A stretch of DNA of 64,000 nt from Halapricum hydrolyticum (GTDB lineage Archaea; Halobacteriota; Halobacteria; Halobacteriales; Haloarculaceae): positions 248,001-312,000 of the forward strand of contig JAOPKD010000002.1 in the NCBI GenBank assembly GCA_025517565.1, in the 5' to 3' direction. Shown here in pieces: positions 63,232 through 64,000 of this stretch. The notes below the pieces were generated by a model. That model was given only the letters and a program-made list of their open reading frames with translations. It had not been told where the DNA came from and searched no databases. The position numbers and the translations under genes were made by a program. Position 1 is the stretch's first letter. Each line of letters begins with the position of its first letter.

Positions 63232-63774
63232 TCACTCCTCGTCGGCGTCGATCACGCGCTTGCCGGCCGCCTGCGGAACGACGCGCTTCTCGGCGTCGCG
63301 CCACTCGCGTTCGAGCTCCCGGCCCTCGAACAATCGGTCGAGAAACACGGCCAGTGCGGCGATCTCCGAGTGTGGCTGGTTCGTCACGCCGACGTTGAAA
63401 TCGGCGCGTTCGTAGACCTCGAAAGGGACTTTCTCCGCGCCGACGACGACGAGCAACGGTTCCTCTCGATGGACAGAACGGATCTCGTCTTCGACGTCCT
63501 GGACCGGCTGGCCGTACATCGTCAGGTGTGCGATCGCCCCGTCCCACGATCGGACCCGACCCAGCGGCTGGTCGGTCACTTCGACCTCGAAGGGGCCGCC
63601 GAAGCGATCGGTGATGTCGGTGACGGTCTCCTTGCGTCCCGAGGCCGCCGCTTCGAGAACGAGCCGATCGGCTCCGAGCGCGCGCGCAGTAAGCCCGACG
63701 TGGGTGGTCATCCGTTCGTCGCGGCCCGGGCGATGACCGAGTCTGAGGACGACGACCGGCGGTTCGTCTTGCAT
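63232..63774 (-). CDS. trm56: tRNA (cytidine(56)-2'-O)-methyltransferase
   Basis: A 180-aa SPOUT-class enzyme that methylates C56 of archaeal tRNA with SAM. Family marks: VVLRLGHRPGRDERMTTHVG near residue 7, VRSWDGAIAHLTMYGQP near 74, LLVVVGAEKVPFEVYERAD near 106 and VTNQPHSEIAALAVFLDRLF near 130. The start is MQDEPPVVV; frames upstream are not similar. Convergent with the ACT gene. Confidence 0.93.
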   Translation of the reverse strand: MQDEPPVVVLRLGHRPGRDERMTTHVGLTARALGADRLVLEAAASGRKETVTDITDRFGGPFEVEVTDQPLGRVRSWDGAIAHLTMYGQPVQDVEDEIRSVHREEPLLVVVGAEKVPFEVYERADFNVGVTNQPHSEIAALAVFLDRLFEGRELEREWRDAEKRVVPQAAGKRVIDADEE

Positions 63775-63833
63775 ACCTACCCCGTCTCTCGGCACAGGTT
63801 AGCCGCTTTCGGATCGATCAGCGGTTCGGAGGA

Positions 63834-64000
63834 TTACAGTGCGTCGTCGATGGCCTGCGAGATCGTCTCGAAGTCGTAACTATCGAGGGCGGTGTCGTTC
63901 ACGAACACCGTCGGCGTGGCCTCGACGCCGAGGCTGTCGCCGAACTGTTTGTCGGCCTGGATCGTCTCGCTGTACTGCTCGTCGACAGCAGCGCTTCGAA
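63834..64000 (-). CDS. Partial thioredoxin-fold protein (DsbA-like), C-terminus only
   Basis: The last 54 residues of a gene that runs off the right edge. The stretch FGDSLGVEATPTVFVNDTAL has the cis-Pro TPTVFVN motif of thioredoxin/DsbA proteins, and the end ISQAIDDAL is a typical C-terminal helix. The active-site Cys pair, if any, lies outside the window. It is on the same strand as and upstream of aTrm56. Confidence 0.75.
   Translation of the reverse strand, partial: RSAAVDEQYSETIQADKQFGDSLGVEATPTVFVNDTALDSYDFETISQAIDDAL

Overview
The window is a 64-kb chromosomal segment of a haloarchaeon. The evidence is high GC content, acidic Asp/Glu-rich proteins, archaeal informational genes (L10e, L7Ae, S28e, L24e, L44e, S27e, aIF2-alpha, Nop10, SUI1), Tat signal peptides, a PGF-CTERM-like anchor, Tfx and a SAMP-type ubiquitin-like protein. 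Gene content and style fit family Haloarculaceae (Haloarcula/Halomicrobium/Halorhabdus/Halapricum group), but the genus cannot be fixed from sequence reading alone. No rRNA, CRISPR array, transposase, integrase or origin is seen; one tRNA (Glu, UUC) is present. Most of the window is ordinary housekeeping chromosome.

Layout. 1-8.2 kb: partial membrane protein, uridine phosphorylase, AEC transporter, rpiA, then a chromosome-organisation group (coiled-coil protein, smc, scpA) whose smc-scpA gap is an array of related stem-loops. 8.5-11.1 kb: lone cytochrome oxidase subunit III divergent from a membrane protein and a zinc-finger membrane protein. 11.1-15.1 kb: an Ecm4-type glutathione transferase carrying an in-frame repeat insertion, L10e, aroA and an HTH regulator. 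15.1-18.8 kb: exported PQQ-propeller/PKD protein and an NSS transporter. 18.9-20.5 kb: rpl7ae-rps28e-rpl24e-ndk operon. 20.7-25.4 kb: ABC exporter pair, DUF456 protein, tmcA. 25.5-29.5 kb: ferredoxin, msrA and the proC-proB-proA operon with a tandemly duplicated 3' end. 29.6-38.3 kb: a zinc-ribbon HTH regulator divergent from a giant secreted GH13 enzyme, then a DUF2298 membrane protein. 38.4-41.6 kb: the rpl44e-rps27e-aIF2alpha-nop10-PAC2-J-domain operon.

The most system-like part is 41.6-48.2 kb. It holds a Tfx regulator divergent from a TupABC-type tungstate (or molybdate) transporter, then a one-domain molybdopterin oxidoreductase-like protein, a tungsten-type aldehyde:ferredoxin oxidoreductase, a small protein resembling the DUF1952 domain, an unknown 127-aa protein, and a MoaD/SAMP-like protein ending in GG. 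This reads as a complete metal-uptake-to-enzyme locus.

48.4-64 kb: purL, a SHOCT protein, an aminotransferase, tRNA-Glu, a NYN nuclease-like protein, a five-copy DUF1508 membrane protein, a degenerate histidine kinase, mutL with the endonuclease motif, a PfkB kinase, SUI1, a paralogue of the 14.5-kb HTH regulator, a 39-aa zinc finger, an ACT protein, aTrm56 and a partial thioredoxin-fold protein. Two copies of a 73-79 bp palindromic, MITE-like element (12.24 and 60.46 kb) and the hairpin family at 6.9-7.2 kb are the main repeat signals.
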